From: Myxococcales bacterium
Lineage (GTDB): Bacteria > Myxococcota > Polyangia > Fen-1088
Assembly: GCA_003159055.1 (NCBI GenBank)
Contig: PMLH01000433.1
Coordinates: forward strand, 1-5,877
DNA length: 5,877 bases
Direction of reading: 5' to 3'
A program made the translations under genes and the position numbers. The stretch's first letter is position 1. Each line of letters begins with the position of its first letter. Positions 4,667 through 5,877 of this stretch are shown one piece after another. A model generated the notes under the pieces. That model worked only from the letters and a program-made list of their open reading frames with translations. It was not told the DNA's origin and did no database searches.

Positions 4667-5404
4667 CTATGGACGGCCAGACCTTGTAGGAGGCGTCGGC
4701 GGCAATGTGCCAAGATCGACAAGGAGAATTTCGGACCTTTCCCGCGCTGTGAGAGAAACCGCCCGCTCGTCGGTGATGCCGGCGCCATCCCCGCTGGTAA
4801 GCACGGTGTCACCCAAGGCGACCTCTCCTCGTACGACGTGCAGCCATGCTCTCCGCCCCTGCGAAAGCTCGCGGACCACGTGTTGTCCGGGGTCGAGCAA
4901 GGCCGAGCAGATCAATGCGTCCTGGTGGAGGCGGAGCGAGCCTCGACGAGCATCGGGTGAAGCGACCACACACAGACCGCCCCGCCGCTCGGCAGCGCTG
5001 AAGCGCTTCTGTACGTGCTCCGATTCGAGCTCAGCCTCCGACGGGTGCAACCAAAACTGGTAGAAATGTGCCCAGTCGCTTCGCGAAGCATTCATCTTGC
5101 TGTGGCGAAGGCTACGCCCGGAGGTCACGCGATGGAACTCGCCGGCTTGCAAGACGCCGGAGTGCCCCATGGAGTCTTCATACGCAACAACTCCTTCATG
5201 AACATAGGTCACGATCTCGACATCGTGGCGCGCGTTGCGCGGGACAGCTGCCCCGGGTGCGATGCGGATCTCGTTCAGCGATTCGAGGGTCCCGAAGCCG
5301 TCGGCGAGAGGATCGGCTCTGTTGTCCGGGTCGAACGTGAGCCAATCCTCCTGTCTGCGGCTCCGGTGGTGCAGCCGCTCCGAGGCTCTTCGAAGACTGA
5401 CCAT
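4667..5404 (-). CDS. Pirin-family bicupin (YhhW-like) with a degenerate metal site
   Basis: The protein has 245 residues, near the roughly 230 of E. coli YhhW. The ATG at 5404 is chosen because GAGGAAG (+ strand 5412-5418) lies 7 nt upstream and the family pattern begins there; the frame runs 32 codons further but those look non-coding. The N-terminal cupin holds 'DGFGTLESLNEIRIAPGAAV' (35-54), 'DVEIVTYVHEGVVAYEDSMG' (61-80) and 'GEFHRVTSGRSLRHSKMN' (88-105). The C-terminal cupin follows, with 'ALLDPGQHV' and 'HVVRGEVALGD' (189-199). In YhhW-type pirins four ligands bind metal in 'HPHRDME' and 'RHSE' motifs; here the aligned residues are Asn57, Arg59, His101 and Lys103, so only one survives. 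Quercetinase-like dioxygenase activity is therefore unlikely, and a structural, regulatory or redox role is more plausible. It begins 19 nt after the groEL stop and is probably co-transcribed. Some family members are annotated quercetin 2,3-dioxygenase, a name that should not be carried over here. Confidence 0.9.
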   Translation of the reverse strand: MVSLRRASERLHHRSRRQEDWLTFDPDNRADPLADGFGTLESLNEIRIAPGAAVPRNARHDVEIVTYVHEGVVAYEDSMGHSGVLQAGEFHRVTSGRSLRHSKMNASRSDWAHFYQFWLHPSEAELESEHVQKRFSAAERRGGLCVVASPDARRGSLRLHQDALICSALLDPGQHVVRELSQGRRAWLHVVRGEVALGDTVLTSGDGAGITDERAVSLTARERSEILLVDLGTLPPTPPTRSGRP

Positions 5405-5423
5405 CGGTGCGCTTCCTCGGCAG

Positions 5424-5877
5424 CTACATTCCCATTCCCCCCATGTCGTCGTGTCCTCCGGCGCCTGAGCTTTCCTTGTCACCCTTGGGTCGTTCTGCAA
5501 TTAGCACCTCCGTGGTGAGCATCAGCGCAGCCACTGAAGCCGCGTTCTGAAGCGCCACTCGCACGACTTTGGTCGGATCGATCACGCCGGCAAGAACGAG
5601 ATCTTCGTACTTGCTCGTAGCGACGTTGTAGCCAAACGCGCCCTTGCCCTCGCGGACTTTGTTGACAACCACGGCGCCCTCGTCGCCGCCGTTCTGGGCA
5701 ATCTGGCGCAGCGGTTCTTCGATGGCACGACGAATGATATTGAGACCAAAGGCCTGATCTCCATTGAGCTTGAGCGCCGCCAGTGCCGGCAGCGTGCGCA
5801 GCAAGGCCACCCCGCCCCCTGGAACGATGCCTTCCTCGACCGCAGCGCGGGTGGCATGAAGGGCGTCCTCGACGCGG
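5424..5877 (-). CDS. groEL: 60 kDa chaperonin GroEL, C-terminal 150 residues (5' end outside the window)
   Basis: The fragment is open to the right edge and ends at TAG (5424-5426). It covers roughly the last 28% of a chaperonin of about 545 residues. It begins with '[16 protein letters not shown]', whose Asp corresponds to the catalytic ATPase residue Asp398 of E. coli GroEL. '[10 protein letters not shown]' (residues 18-27 of the fragment), '[18 protein letters not shown]', '[20 protein letters not shown]' (nucleotide-binding loop, Asp100 of the fragment) and '[17 protein letters not shown]' follow. The end is a GGM-type tail, 'HDDMGGMGM', usual for folding-active group I chaperonins. GroEL forms double heptamer rings that fold cytoplasmic proteins with GroES; groES is not visible and may lie to the right. 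Val replaces the common first Ala of the 'NAAT' motif. Myxobacteria often carry more than one groEL, and which copy this is cannot be told. Confidence 0.97.
   Translation of the reverse strand, partial: RVEDALHATRAAVEEGIVPGGGVALLRTLPALAALKLNGDQAFGLNIIRRAIEEPLRQIAQNGGDEGAVVVNKVREGKGAFGYNVATSKYEDLVLAGVIDPTKVVRVALQNAASVAALMLTTEVLIAERPKGDKESSGAGGHDDMGGMGM

Noticed and set aside
5405..5500. N-terminal extension of the pirin by 32 codons into the end of groEL
   Set aside because: It would overlap groEL in another frame, has no ribosome site, and the family pattern plus a good Shine-Dalgarno point to the ATG at 5404.

Overview
The window looks like chromosomal DNA of a myxobacterium (Myxococcota, most likely the Polyangia side). 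The grounds are high GC content, three predicted lipoproteins in under 6 kb, a lipoprotein with a Gly/Ser-rich linker followed by an 'ETDSDCGGG'-type cysteine module, and a second lipoprotein made of Cys-Cys repeat modules. No RNA gene, CRISPR array, transposase or clear sign of recent transfer is visible.

Layout. (1) Left edge, + strand: the tail of a TPR-like protein (to 212) overlaps by GTGA with a secreted cysteine-rich lipoprotein (209-898). That lipoprotein carries five tandem six-cysteine modules whose spacing matches inhibitor-cystine-knot (knottin) frameworks. (2) A convergent gap (899-1072) holds an inverted repeat. (3) On the - strand, a 104-residue Lpp-like lipoprotein (1073-1387) combines a perfect heptad coiled coil with a very lysine-rich tail. 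A candidate promoter whose -10 lies between the arms of a 9-bp palindrome sits upstream of it. (4) On the - strand, a large lipoprotein (2797-4245) with a DUF4380/galactose-mutarotase-like domain is followed 68 nt later by a DegT/DnrJ/EryC1/StrS sugar aminotransferase (1535-2728). A hairpin lies in the gap between them. (5) Right side, - strand: the C-terminal part of groEL (5424-5877), a pirin-family bicupin (4667-5404) starting 19 nt after groEL, and a small DUF2934 protein (4377-4616) 50 nt further on. These three look like one chaperonin-led transcription unit.

How they may work together. The groEL-pirin-DUF2934 run suggests co-expression under stress. The pirin is odd because three of the four usual cupin metal ligands are replaced. 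The mutarotase-like lipoprotein and the aminotransferase could both relate to cell-surface carbohydrate, but that rests on adjacency alone. The two + strand genes are translationally coupled and may be the end of an envelope or ECF-sigma-type operon that continues to the left.

Nothing here is a demonstrable new multi-gene system. The best leads are the tandem knottin-like lipoprotein, the metal-site-degenerate pirin behind groEL, and the Lpp-like protein with its palindrome-framed promoter.
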